NCBI GenBank assembly: GCA_913056235.1
Contig: CAJXMW010000001.1
Coordinates: forward strand, 434,001-498,000
From: an uncultured Fodinibius sp.
Lineage (GTDB): Bacteria > Bacteroidota > Rhodothermia > Balneolales > Balneolaceae
Direction: 5' to 3'
DNA: 64,000 nt
The position numbers and the translations under genes are program-made. The notes under the pieces were generated by a model. The model was not told the DNA's origin and ran no database searches. It was given only the letters and a program-made list of their open reading frames with translations. Below are positions 1-7,955 of this stretch, one piece after another; positions within the stretch are counted from its first letter, which is position 1, and every line of letters begins with the position of its first letter.

Positions 1-759
1 TCCGGGGGCGATCTGGCTATCACCGAAATGGGCCTCATGACCCACATTAATGTGGGCCGCCATGAAATTAACACCATTGCCACCCTGTATGCCCGCGATG
101 TGCTACCGGCAGCCCTGAACCTGCCCAATGGTAAAACGCTGACGTTAGACTACGAGTGCCGGTTTGAGCTTGAAAACTTTAACCAGGATACAGACCTCAA
201 CGGTTCCAACGGCGGGTTCACCGCCGAATTTGTAGGCGCCTTGCGTCGACAAGCGGTCGAAAATACCAATACCAACTGGCGGGACCTGATGTGTATCGCT
301 GGCGGAGGGACTTCGATGACCTCGCTAGAGCGCCGGGCCTCGGAGATCAACAAAGGGTGGCATCTGGGACTCCGATTGGGCCAAAGTAACAAATTCGTTT
401 CCATGACGGACACGGACCTGTCCCCCGATGCTACCCAAGAAACGGCCTACAGCCTCGGAGGCATCAGCCATGGCAGCGGAGACGGCCAGCTCATCCATCA
501 CGGGATGATTATCGATGACCAAGTAACCATTGATGAGGCAAATAATGAAGCCTACTTCAACCTAGATCGCGTATTTGAAAACCGGGGTGCTACCGACATC
601 ACCATTAAAGAAGTCGGGATATACGCCAACCGGGGGAATGATTATGATGAATGGGTGCCCAAGCTGATAGCTCGCCAGGCCCTGGCCCCGGCCGACCAGT
701 TTACCATTATGGCCGGACAAATGCGCAAGGTGGGCTACAAGATCAAGATGGTGGTCTAA
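1..759 (+). CDS. Phage-type structural protein, 5' end outside window
   Basis: The reading frame is open from the first base of the window, so the true start lies to the left and the ATG at 28 is probably internal. The visible 252 residues hold two copies of a motif seen in phage virion or tail-associated proteins: a segment of the type I-x-E-[MV]-G-[LI] followed, 15-25 residues later, by [LI]-x-A-R-x-x-L-x-P and a beta-strand ending. One copy is at the extreme N-terminus of what is seen and one is at the C-terminus. Most of the chain looks beta-rich. The stop codon overlaps the start of the transglycosylase gene by one base, so it belongs to the same late operon. The virion role is inferred from motif and context; the exact protein is not recognised. 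Confidence 0.55.
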   Translation, partial: SGGDLAITEMGLMTHINVGRHEINTIATLYARDVLPAALNLPNGKTLTLDYECRFELENFNQDTDLNGSNGGFTAEFVGALRRQAVENTNTNWRDLMCIAGGGTSMTSLERRASEINKGWHLGLRLGQSNKFVSMTDTDLSPDATQETAYSLGGISHGSGDGQLIHHGMIIDDQVTIDEANNEAYFNLDRVFENRGATDITIKEVGIYANRGNDYDEWVPKLIARQALAPADQFTIMAGQMRKVGYKIKMVV

Positions 760-1319
760 TGGTCAGCTCATTTTCGGTATCAGCAGAACTTACGTACATC
801 CGGATCCGTGGCCTGATGGGACATTTCACCGAGGCATCCAAACGGTATGGGATTCCCCTTGCCCTGTTGCTGGCAGTCGCCTCCCGCGAGAGTCGCATGG
901 GACTGGCCCTTTCGGCCGACGGCACCGGTGATCACGGTAACGGGATAGGAATCATGCAGATTGACCGGCGATATCATCCCGGTTTTACTGGGAGCCACAG
1001 CCCCTTTAATCACCGGGCTAACATTGACTATGGCACCGAGTATCTCGCTAAACTGCTCAGACAATTCAATGGAAATACCACCCGGGCCGTAGCCGCCTAT
1101 AATGCTGGTCCCAATAAAGTGCAGACCGCCATATACGCGGGCTTGCCCCCTGATTCCGTCACCACCGGTGGGGATTACAGCCAGGATGTGATGGGGCGAA
1201 AACAGCTAATTGACCAGCTACTCGGCCTCTCCAAGGCAACCAGTTTGTCCATATACGTCCTACCTATGGCCGCTATAGCATTTACAACCTATAACTATAT
1301 GACCTCCGAAAGCCCATGA
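759..1319 (+). CDS. Lytic transglycosylase (SLT fold) with C-terminal membrane anchor
   Basis: A 186-residue protein starting at the ATG that overlaps the previous stop (TAATG). It carries the soluble lytic transglycosylase signature: catalytic Glu44 in the ASRES segment, a GIGIMQID segment about 30 residues later, and the AAYNAGP motif. Such enzymes cleave peptidoglycan with formation of anhydromuramic acid. Residues about 163-182 are hydrophobic and could anchor the enzyme in a membrane, which is unusual for a free endolysin and suggests a virion- or membrane-associated wall-opening enzyme. The next gene overlaps by ATGA. In this operon it probably serves entry or lysis (inference). Confidence 0.85.
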   Translation: MVSSFSVSAELTYIRIRGLMGHFTEASKRYGIPLALLLAVASRESRMGLALSADGTGDHGNGIGIMQIDRRYHPGFTGSHSPFNHRANIDYGTEYLAKLLRQFNGNTTRAVAAYNAGPNKVQTAIYAGLPPDSVTTGGDYSQDVMGRKQLIDQLLGLSKATSLSIYVLPMAAIAFTTYNYMTSESP

Positions 1320-1768
1320 ACACCGAATCATGTTATGTAAACGACCAGTCCAATGAAGCACAAGGATTGGGGCGGATGCCTACCCGACCGGCAATGCTTC
1401 TTCCCATTCCGGATGAACCTGTCTCGATCATTCGAAATCAACCAATAAGACCACGAATACGGCCACGCCCTATTCCAAAACTCAAGCCCGTGCTTAAACC
1501 TCGGCCAGTTATTGACAAGAATCCCGTCCGACCACCTAAACTAATTGTAAATGCTGCTAAAAAAGCTTCAAAGCCCAAACCCAATAAAGCAACAAAATCT
1601 ACGAAAACCAAGGCTCCCCAAAAAACAACTAACAATGGTCCAATAAAAGATAGCAAAGACATCCTATCAGGCACTTTTAACATTGGTGGGTTAGAGATCA
1701 AGAAAACCCATGCCGTTGCGGGTGGTGCGACCATATCCGGGCTGCTGCTCTGGAAACTCCTTTTTTAA
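1316..1768 (+). CDS. Basic proline/lysine-rich protein with C-terminal hydrophobic tail
   Basis: This 150-residue protein begins at an ATG overlapping the transglycosylase stop. Residues 35-75 are rich in Pro, Arg and Ile repeats of the type R-P-R-x-x-P-K, and residues 83-105 are Lys/Thr rich. The last ~20 residues are glycine-rich and hydrophobic and could enter a membrane. No family is recognised. The very basic low-complexity middle suggests nucleic-acid or peptidoglycan contact. By position it is part of the phage-like late operon. Confidence 0.6.
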   Translation: MNTESCYVNDQSNEAQGLGRMPTRPAMLLPIPDEPVSIIRNQPIRPRIRPRPIPKLKPVLKPRPVIDKNPVRPPKLIVNAAKKASKPKPNKATKSTKTKAPQKTTNNGPIKDSKDILSGTFNIGGLEIKKTHAVAGGATISGLLLWKLLF

Positions 1769-1794
1769 TGCTAACCAACTAAGTACAAAACATT

Positions 1795-2061
1795 ATGAAA
1801 CATACTTTACACGCCTCCGACCAGCCCTGCAGTTGTGGCTGCCACGACCACTCCTTAGGAAACGGTTCTGATTATCTTCAAAGCGATTGCGGCTGCCAAG
1901 GAGGACTTGGAGAAGCCGACCCAAAAGGCACTGAGACCGAAAAAGACCTTATTACCGAAGCCAAAAAGTATATCAACGCGGAAGTACCAAACCATATAAA
2001 AATTGCAGCCGGGGTTGGCATTTTAGCTCTACTGCTGGTAGCTACAAGAGGTAAAAAATAA
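1795..2061 (+). CDS. Small Cys-rich N-terminal, single-pass membrane protein
   Basis: An 88-residue protein with six cysteines in the first 35 residues (CSCGC and DCGCQ clusters) and one strong transmembrane segment near the C-terminus (about residues 69-84) followed by a short basic tail. The topology suggests a membrane anchor with a metal-binding or disulphide-forming N-terminal domain. It starts 26 bases after the previous gene and its stop overlaps the next start by one base. No family is recognised. It is one of several tiny membrane proteins in this cluster. Confidence 0.6.
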   Translation: MKHTLHASDQPCSCGCHDHSLGNGSDYLQSDCGCQGGLGEADPKGTETEKDLITEAKKYINAEVPNHIKIAAGVGILALLLVATRGKK

Positions 2062-2594
2062 TGAATACCCAAGATTACAATACCCTGCTGGATAGCTACG
2101 GGAATCACTTCTCGATCGGGGAACTCGAAATCCAAGGCCCGGGATCCATAAAACGGATGGATATAGGGTTCCTTCGCAATTTCCTGGCCTGGCGCAGGTG
2201 GCATGGCCTTCCCACGTTAGTCACCTCGGCATGGCGAAAGGGCGACCCGAAATCCCACGGCCACGGGTTTGCTTTTGATATGTTGCTTTTTGAGGAGTGG
2301 CTTTCCAGTCAACCTTCAGCGCTCCAACATTGGTTACTTGCCACCACCTGGGGATTCCAAGGCGTAGGCTTGTACTTTGATTGGAGCTACACCAACAAAG
2401 AAGGTAACAACGTGCCGGCTATCGGTTTGCACGTGGACGGGTGGCCAGGAAGCGGCCGGTCCCGACGCCCACTGCGGTGGCTGCGAATCGACGACCAGTA
2501 TTATTACCAATCGCTTACTCATGGCAATTTTTACTGTAAAACCAATCGGCAAACCATCACGCTGGATGAGGCGATCAGGAGGTACGGCCCATGA
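2061..2594 (+). CDS. M15-like peptidoglycan peptidase
   Basis: A 177-residue protein with a Zn-peptidase pattern like D-Ala-D-Ala carboxypeptidases and phage L-Ala-D-Glu endopeptidases (M15/VanY group). H66-x-x-G69-x-A71-x-D73 lies in the KSHGHGFAFD segment, and a later HVDGW gives His124, the third likely zinc ligand. It would cleave the peptide part of peptidoglycan, complementing the transglycosylase encoded upstream. It has no signal peptide, so access to the wall would need a holin or the virion. The start is fixed by the TAATG overlap. The family assignment rests on the motif only. Confidence 0.7.
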   Translation: MNTQDYNTLLDSYGNHFSIGELEIQGPGSIKRMDIGFLRNFLAWRRWHGLPTLVTSAWRKGDPKSHGHGFAFDMLLFEEWLSSQPSALQHWLLATTWGFQGVGLYFDWSYTNKEGNNVPAIGLHVDGWPGSGRSRRPLRWLRIDDQYYYQSLTHGNFYCKTNRQTITLDEAIRRYGP

Positions 2595-2950
2595 GCAACT
2601 CACAACCCAATGGGTTTTTCCAAAAGTACAAGGAGCTGATCGTCACCACGATTATCTGCCTGTTTTTGACAGGTATCTATGACTCCATCAACAACCAGAC
2701 CGCTGAAATCAAGAAGTGGTATGAGCTGATGATTGGCATCAATGAGAAAGTGAAAGTGCAGGCAGACAATCTACACAGATTGGAAAAAAGCTTAGAAACG
2801 CATGTCCAGCATGCGGATGAACGTTTCAAAGATCAAAACAGGCGACTCCGATCTATTGAATTCGAAACTATTCCCCGCCAAATCCACCGGTATAAATCTC
2901 AAATTAAAGAGGACACCTCTAGTGCTAAAGATACTAAAACCAATTATTAA
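2591..2950 (+). CDS. Small membrane-anchored coiled-coil protein (holin/spanin-like)
   Basis: A 119-residue protein starting in the ATGA overlap with the peptidase gene. One transmembrane segment lies at about residues 14-33, followed by a long charged helical region (about 36-105) with heptad-like spacing typical of a coiled coil. Such an architecture is found in phage accessory lysis proteins (XhlA or spanin-like), but no specific family is recognised. The next gene probably begins inside its 3' end. Confidence 0.55.
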   Translation: MSNSQPNGFFQKYKELIVTTIICLFLTGIYDSINNQTAEIKKWYELMIGINEKVKVQADNLHRLEKSLETHVQHADERFKDQNRRLRSIEFETIPRQIHRYKSQIKEDTSSAKDTKTNY

Positions 2951-3389
2951 GGCTGTTCCCACCTTAATCAGTCTTTTCAAAAGCAAAACCCCTGAAAAGG
3001 GAAAGGGAATCGTAAAAAGTGGGATAGCCAGCCTCACTATTTCTGGACTCCTGTCAACCGGCAGGTTATCTGCATCTGGAATTGATACGACCCTACTGCT
3101 TATCCTCTCGATCCTAGAGATCATAGGATATCTCTATGGTATGATAGCCATTTCTTCCGGAGCGTCACAAGTCAACGGGATAGATCAACTACTCGAAGGC
3201 AAGGGGGAAGGCCTACAAAAACAAGACGCAAAAGCCCTGGGACGACAGTGGCTCAAACAGATCCAGAAGAACCAACATCAAAAGCTACCAGGCAACTCTT
3301 TGTTTGATGAGGATTACTCCGATCTCAAAATCCAAGCCGAAGATATTTCCCAATACAAACCCCATAAACCTAATAAGAATAACCAATGA
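2922..3389 (+). CDS. Membrane protein of phage-like operon (GTG start)
   Basis: The frame is open well upstream, but a GTG at 2922 with an AGAGGA site about 10 bases before it gives the most plausible start, yielding 155 residues. A longer start at 2802 would overlap the previous gene by almost 150 bases. The protein has hydrophobic segments at about residues 40-60 and 62-80 and a charged C-terminal half with many Lys, Gln and Asp. No family is recognised. The stop overlaps the next gene by ATGA. It could be a holin or a membrane component of a virion (inference). Confidence 0.5.
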   Translation: MLKILKPIIKAVPTLISLFKSKTPEKGKGIVKSGIASLTISGLLSTGRLSASGIDTTLLLILSILEIIGYLYGMIAISSGASQVNGIDQLLEGKGEGLQKQDAKALGRQWLKQIQKNQHQKLPGNSLFDEDYSDLKIQAEDISQYKPHKPNKNNQ

Positions 3390-3748
3390 CTATCTTCTTA
3401 ACATTTTCATTTACCGCCATCCTTTTACTCACTACAAACGAATGGATGACCAACCTGCTAACCCCGAATAACCTAGCCGAAATAGGCGTGGTTATACTCG
3501 GAATGGTTGCCCTTTCGGCATCCCTGCAAGTTCGAACACTCTTTGAAAAAGCCCAAAATATTCTCCGCTTGTACGCCCAATACTCCAATCCCAACAGTGA
3601 AGAAGGAAGAAAACTTTCTCCTCAAGAAAAGGAGCGGCTGTTAGATCTTTTCTTGCATGAGTTGCGGATAGTCATTGAGCAGTTTGATAGAAAAATTGTA
3701 ATCCGCTTAAGTGGTTATATAACTAAAATAATGAGTAAGATTTTCTAA
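3386..3748 (+). CDS. Small membrane protein, last gene of the phage-like operon
   Basis: A 120-residue protein beginning at an ATGA overlap. It has two hydrophobic segments at about residues 3-16 and 31-48, then an amphipathic C-terminal region. No family is recognised. A strong inverted repeat about 50 bases after the stop probably ends the operon. Confidence 0.5.
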   Translation: MTIFLTFSFTAILLLTTNEWMTNLLTPNNLAEIGVVILGMVALSASLQVRTLFEKAQNILRLYAQYSNPNSEEGRKLSPQEKERLLDLFLHELRIVIEQFDRKIVIRLSGYITKIMSKIF

Positions 3749-3799
3749 TTAAATTTATTCTTTCTAACTAATCCTATTCTATTTTAGAATTTTGTCATA

Positions 3800-3837
3800 T
3801 TAATGAAGCACAAGGGAAATTCCTTGTGCTTCATTAA
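3800..3837. terminator. Bidirectional terminator-like hairpin
   Basis: Perfect 16-base inverted repeat (3800-3815 with 3822-3837) with loop GAAATT. The arms carry terminal TTAA/AATT, so it could end both the rightward phage-like operon and the leftward small gene beside it. Confidence 0.7.
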
Positions 3838-3843
3838 TTTATA

Positions 3844-4014
3844 CTAGCTTTCCTTTCTAACGCCCTTAAAAGGCTTCTTATCAGCCTTTTGGTTCATAAA
3901 TCGGCCGTCAGGTCCTCTTTTAACCCATCGCTTTGTTTTAGGATTGTAGGTCTGAGACCGGTTCCTAACTGCACCATTGCGGTGCCCATCGCCAGCTGGG
4001 GGATTGGTAGCCAT
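3844..4014 (-). CDS. Short basic conserved-looking protein, 56 aa
   Basis: A 56-residue leftward gene with an excellent Shine-Dalgarno site (GGGAGGTGAA at 4021-4030) six bases before the ATG. The protein begins MATNPPAGDGHRNG, continues with a basic stretch containing TKRWVKRGPDGRFM, and ends in Lys-rich sequence. The good ribosome site and the pattern (NPxTxRWVKRxxxGRF) suggest a real small protein; similar short proteins occur near mobile elements. Function unknown. Confidence 0.6.
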   Translation of the reverse strand: MATNPPAGDGHRNGAVRNRSQTYNPKTKRWVKRGPDGRFMNQKADKKPFKGVRKES

Positions 4015-4079
4015 AGTGATTTCACCTCCCGAAATAACTTTAAATTAAAATTAAACTAATGTATCACTTAGTAAGTGAT

Positions 4080-4988
4080 CTAATTAAGTAGATGATCTAT
4101 TTCTTTAGGCCATCCTTCTTTATGAATGAACCGATGTTTATGTAAATCACCATTTATAATATCTCGTTTTGACAACTCGGAGTATTTTTTCCAGTCTTCG
4201 CCAAATACATACGTTGCGTTTCCATAATTACTGTTTTCAAGGATATAAATACCCTCATCCGGCCAGCCAAATACCCAATAGCCTTCAAACCCAGCTTCTC
4301 CAACTGCAACGTATGTTGGGTCATGTTTGGTTATGGTCTTAATCCGATGAACTATTACGGGTCGCTTACCTTCTGGGGCTTTCTCTATTCCATCCCTGAC
4401 ATGATCTTGCACCTCTTCCCAAGGATATTCACCCGGAGGTAGAATTTCCCAGTTTAAACGCTTCACTTTGGGTATTTCGTAGTGATCATAATCTTCATTT
4501 AATACCACGCATTCCCCAAAAATTTCAAGAAATAGATTAATTATATGCTTGATGTGCTCATAATTATCCTCCTCTTTGACAAACGTCTCAGAGGTAACAA
4601 TTTTTGAATCATCAAGTTCTATAATCATTAATTCCTCGCTTGGGGGTTCAATAAAATCACGTGGATACCTTTTGTAAGGAACGTCAACAATTTTTGAATG
4701 TTCATTTCCGCCCCAATCTTCCCAATGCCACTCACGTTGATGATACGCAGTTTCCATTGGTTCATCGGTATGCTTTTCATACTTACCATGAGCGTTGAAC
4801 TCTGAAATATTACCAATTGCTCTTGGTAATACCTGTTCCCCAGGTTCAAGATTATCCGTGAAACCAATCTTTAATAATTGGCCTTTGTGGTCCTCTATAT
4901 TATCTAAAGCAATTCTAAAAGACTCACCATTATCGATATAACTAAGATGAGTATCGACTTTTCGTATACGGGTCTGTTGTATTCGCAT
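4080..4988 (-). CDS. Hypothetical protein, 302 aa
   Basis: An acidic, soluble-looking protein with no signal peptide and no obvious transmembrane segment. It is rich in Trp, Tyr, Asp and Glu, with a His-rich region near residues 75-95 and a C-terminal half containing aromatic Gly segments (about 215-260). No catalytic motif or family is recognised. It stands alone between the 56-aa gene and a gene-poor stretch, and its lower G+C matches the adjacent XRE-ImmA pair rather than the phage operon, which suggests accessory DNA. It might be an effector of an immunity or toxin system, but nothing in the sequence proves that. Confidence 0.55.
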   Translation of the reverse strand: MRIQQTRIRKVDTHLSYIDNGESFRIALDNIEDHKGQLLKIGFTDNLEPGEQVLPRAIGNISEFNAHGKYEKHTDEPMETAYHQREWHWEDWGGNEHSKIVDVPYKRYPRDFIEPPSEELMIIELDDSKIVTSETFVKEEDNYEHIKHIINLFLEIFGECVVLNEDYDHYEIPKVKRLNWEILPPGEYPWEEVQDHVRDGIEKAPEGKRPVIVHRIKTITKHDPTYVAVGEAGFEGYWVFGWPDEGIYILENSNYGNATYVFGEDWKKYSELSKRDIINGDLHKHRFIHKEGWPKEIDHLLN

Positions 4989-5039
4989 AATTATTTAGCT
5001 TTAAGTGCAATTATAATGAGATTGTGGCACTTAAAACCT

Positions 5040-5246
5040 GGTAGGAAGGAAAACCTTTAATTTGACCAATGGTCTTAACAGGATTATTGGAGAAAACCAA
5101 TAATTTTTTTATATTCCTGAATCAACTGAGAAAGACCAAAGGCGTTATGCCTACTCACTTTTAAGGGAAGTGAGGTAGTAGTCAATCTCAGTTACACAAC
5201 CAGATTTTAGAAAGCCCTAAGGCTGTAAAGCTTTGGGGCTTTTTTA
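5040..5246 (+). ncRNA. Candidate structured small RNA ending in a terminator
   Basis: The 450-base gap between two leftward genes contains no convincing reading frame but two clear structures on the + strand: a hairpin at 5151-5178 (CTACTCACTT pairing with AAGTGAGGTAG, one bulge, loop TTAAGGG) and, 33 bases later, a stem AAAGCCC/GGGCTTT followed by a T run. The arrangement resembles an independently terminated small RNA. The 5' end given is a guess. Confidence 0.3.
5211..5246 (+). terminator. Rho-independent terminator
   Basis: Stem AAAGCCC (5211-5217) with GGGCTTT (in 5235-5243), followed by six T residues. It would end a rightward transcript; no rightward gene precedes it, hence the small-RNA call. 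Confidence 0.6.
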
Positions 5247-5439
5247 TGTGCCACATATTAAATATAAGAAAAAATCAAAATTTTTACAAACATTAATTGC
5301 ATTTGTCATTTTAATTCATTATTTACGCGAAATGGGCGTTTTAAGGTCTATATAGGCATTGCTCCCAATTAAATCGAACATTTTTTAATTGTCAGAATCA
5401 TTACTCTTCCTTTCCAACTTTTCGTTATTGTTCGAGAAC

Positions 5440-6597
5440 TTACTTAACAAGTCTTAAGTTAGGACCATCTTGCGAACTTCTATATTTATTCAAGTAACCG
5501 ATATCTAATCCACATACCCTTTCAATATCTGACTGGCTCAAACCAACTTTATCTATTACTTCTTTCAGGGTTACAACCTCTTCTTTCAGTATCAAATCAA
5601 GAGCTTGTTTAAATAAGGATGGATTCTCTTCCTCAATTTTGTCTTCCAATGGTTCATTTTTTCGCCATCCTCTTTTAGAAATATTTATCTGTAAATTTTT
5701 ATAGGTCCTTTCATTGATCAAATCTAATTGTTTAGACCTATAAATCAGCAAGCCAATAGATACCTTCCATTTTGATTTTAACGTTTTGTAAGATTCAAGG
5801 GTGGGATATTGAAAATCCCTTGTGAATTCCTCCTCAGGAAGTAAGAATGCTCCGGCAAACCTATTCGCTTGATCTTCTAAAAGGTCATGATTTTCCTTTT
5901 TAGTAAAATTGAAGGTCTTTGATGAAATATTTTTATGTAATATGGCATGGCCTAACTCATGAGCTATATCGAATCTTGACCGTGAAGGACTGTCTTTATC
6001 GGTAGATAATAAGACGTAGGCATTATCTCTGCGAACTTCGTATTTAGATAATGCATCAATATCTTCAGTGCCTAACTCAAATCGAGTAATGATGAAGCCG
6101 TTATTTTCGAGCAACACCGTAGCATTTGGTAATACAGCTGAGTTTACATCCCAGTACTCCCTGGTTTGTTTTGCAATATTTTCAATGTGATCGTCCTTTA
6201 AATACCGAGGACTCTTTTCTTGTACTACTTCGAATGAAGGAATATTCAGCTCTGGAAACTCAACATAATTACTTAGGAAATCTTTAATCTCAATGATCCA
6301 TTCTATTTTCTTCTCGACACTCTTACGAATCGTTTTTGTTGACCTACTAAATTTTCTGAAAAATGGATGGGTATCTTCATGTTTTTTGTCTTTCAGAAAG
6401 TAGGAAACAGGCATCTTTAAAGATTCCGCTACTGTATTAAGGGTCTCATACGAAGGTTTTTTTTCATTATTGATCATATTATAAATCATCGAAGAAGACA
6501 CATCACTCATTTCTGAAAGCATACTAACACTCCACATTCTCGCATCTAATGCTTTCTGTAGCCTTTGCCCGTTAAACTCTTCAACACCCTTACGCAT
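5440..6597 (-). CDS. XRE HTH plus ImmA/IrrE zinc-peptidase regulator
   Basis: A 385-residue protein. Residues ~10-65 form a helix-turn-helix of XRE type, and the middle holds an ImmA/IrrE-like metalloprotease domain with HELGH at 213-217 and downstream acidic residues (EDQANRFA at ~240) typical of this family. Proteins of this build (COG2856 plus XRE) act as antitoxins or as repressor-cleaving regulators of mobile elements. The gene is three bases downstream of the 212-aa gene encoded on the same strand, so they are co-transcribed. A C-terminal ~80-residue extension contains a second possible HTH-like helix pair. Antitoxin or regulator for the partner is an inference. Confidence 0.85.
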   Translation of the reverse strand: MRKGVEEFNGQRLQKALDARMWSVSMLSEMSDVSSSMIYNMINNEKKPSYETLNTVAESLKMPVSYFLKDKKHEDTHPFFRKFSRSTKTIRKSVEKKIEWIIEIKDFLSNYVEFPELNIPSFEVVQEKSPRYLKDDHIENIAKQTREYWDVNSAVLPNATVLLENNGFIITRFELGTEDIDALSKYEVRRDNAYVLLSTDKDSPSRSRFDIAHELGHAILHKNISSKTFNFTKKENHDLLEDQANRFAGAFLLPEEEFTRDFQYPTLESYKTLKSKWKVSIGLLIYRSKQLDLINERTYKNLQINISKRGWRKNEPLEDKIEEENPSLFKQALDLILKEEVVTLKEVIDKVGLSQSDIERVCGLDIGYLNKYRSSQDGPNLRLVK

Positions 6598-6600
6598 TTC

Positions 6601-7239
6601 TTACGCCTCCTTTTTTAAAGTTACAGATGGAGTTTCTAATTCTTTGCGTTTTTCTACTTCTTTCTTTTCAAGCTCATATGGCTGTTTAATGCCACAGAAT
6701 TTATAGAGATTCCGATTGTACCCATAACCATCCAAACTATCATCAGGAACAGCGATATTTAAAAATCCAATGTTGCGTTCTTGTGGTGACATAGGCCCGT
6801 GAAGAATAATTCCATAGATTGTATCGTCCTCTTGAGGTATTTTGGGTACAGGATTGAATAAGGTACGATTAAACTTCTCCGCAAACTCCTGTCGAAATGT
6901 AGAACTACGAACCATCTCACCAGGGTTTCTTACTTGTGAAATGGTAAGGACAATATCTTTAAAATTAACTTCAGTACGATAATTACCATAGCCGTTACTT
7001 TTTTGTTTCGGCATACACTCATCATGATTTAATGCCAGCTCATACAAGCGTTCATTAGCTAATAAATACCTATCAAGAGGATAGGCATTAAATGCCATCT
7101 TGGAAGTATATTTTTGCGCTGTGAGGTTTTCCGCTTCCTTGTACATTGAAGCAGCTTGGTTCGTAAATTGATACAAAAGCCCACCTTTTTCAGTAAGAGG
7201 CTTTATTCGGTTGTTAACATAGCTCAAGTAGCTGTTCAT
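6601..7239 (-). CDS. Partner protein of XRE-ImmA regulator, 212 aa
   Basis: First gene of a two-gene leftward operon, three bases before the XRE-ImmA gene. The protein is soluble, with an aromatic N-terminal region, a cysteine at about residue 75 (NHDECMPKQK) and a C-terminal Lys/Glu tail. No family is recognised. Toxin genes commonly sit directly before or after XRE-COG2856 genes, so a toxin or element-specific regulator role is possible but not shown. Both genes are A+T-rich compared with module 1. Confidence 0.55.
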   Translation of the reverse strand: MNSYLSYVNNRIKPLTEKGGLLYQFTNQAASMYKEAENLTAQKYTSKMAFNAYPLDRYLLANERLYELALNHDECMPKQKSNGYGNYRTEVNFKDIVLTISQVRNPGEMVRSSTFRQEFAEKFNRTLFNPVPKIPQEDDTIYGIILHGPMSPQERNIGFLNIAVPDDSLDGYGYNRNLYKFCGIKQPYELEKKEVEKRKELETPSVTLKKEA

Positions 7240-7470
7240 AATTATTCCGTCTTTATTTTTCCTAACGCAATTAAGTTGTAAATAATTCCACTTTAAGTCA
7301 AACTATACTAAATATACTGTCTAAAGTAAATATTACTGTTATATAGGACACTATTATTACTGAAAGATTTAGAAATGAATTGCCTTCCCGGTTTTCATAT
7401 TTGTTATTACATATGATGTAACATAATATCCCAAAATCAATCTATATGAATCATAAAACCATATATCAGT

Positions 7471-7481
7471 TTGGCTTCGGA
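7471..7481 (+). other. Upstream attachment core u-A
   Basis: TTGGCTTCGGA, identical to the cores at 23935, 39534 and 60300 and matching the anticodon arm of the tRNA genes at 24087 and 39686. It is interpreted as the crossover site that closed the preceding element. Confidence 0.6.
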
Positions 7482-7622
7482 ACAGGCCGGTCAGACAGGC
7501 CAGTGGCAATACTTGCAATATGGGGCATTTGGAATAGGATAACAGTTAACTTTTTGTTCTTTGGTTTTACTCAGTCAGACATACTTGCAGGAGATTTGCA
7601 GCTAACCTGACACATACTGTAA

Positions 7623-7696
7623 GCGCCCGTAGCTCAATTGGATAGAGCGTCAGATTTCGGATCTGAAAGTTGTGGGTTCGAGTCCTACCGGGCGTA
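7623..7696 (+). tRNA. tRNA-Arg (anticodon TCG), copy A
   Basis: A 74-base cloverleaf: acceptor GCGCCCG/CGGGCGT, D arm GCTC...GAGC, anticodon stem TCAGA/TCTGA with loop TTTCGGA (anticodon TCG at 7657-7659), T arm GTGGG-TTCGAGT-CCTAC, discriminator A, CCA not encoded. It differs from copies B and C in the anticodon stem and T stem. A terminator follows within 10 bases. Confidence 0.93.
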
Positions 7697-7705
7697 CTTT
7701 ACAGT

Positions 7706-7732
7706 AGAGCCCGCCTAAAACAGGCGGGCTCT
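7706..7732 (+). terminator. Terminator of tRNA-Arg A
   Basis: 11-base G+C-rich arms AGAGCCCGCCT/AGGCGGGCTCT with a five-base loop, starting 10 bases after the tRNA. Confidence 0.8.
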
Positions 7733-7955
7733 GCTTATTTTATAGCTAATCATTTTGTACAATCTTTCTCCGTAAACCACAATTTAAGTTCATACTGATG
7801 TTACATATGATGGTACATAAAATATCAGCTTTACTCGATGTTTGACTTTTTTCAACTATTACACAGTTTCTTTTAAAAAAACAACCCTACTACTTTTTAG
7901 CTTTTTTCCCTTCCAGCTATTCCCTAACTTTGAGCTTGATTTAAAAGATTTTCAA

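Larger units (their letters stand above)
7370..7866. repeat. Module boundary repeat A (att-like, with tRNA-Arg)
   Basis: First of four related boundary repeats. In order it holds: a left palindrome TTACATATGATGTAA (7407-7421), core TTGGCTTCGGA (7471-7481), ~140 bases ending in a Gln/Arg-rich-looking but non-coding leader, a complete tRNA-Arg, its terminator, and a right arm with TTACATATGATGGTACA (7801-7817), with homology running to TTACACAG at 7866. The same order recurs at 23805-24330 and 39400-39918, and in truncated form at 60165-60388. There is no gene in this stretch apart from the tRNA. Confidence 0.85.

Noticed and set aside
651-758. Longer N-terminus of the transglycosylase starting at 651
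   Set aside because: It would overlap the structural protein gene by over 100 bases; ATG 759 in the stop/start overlap explains the gene better.
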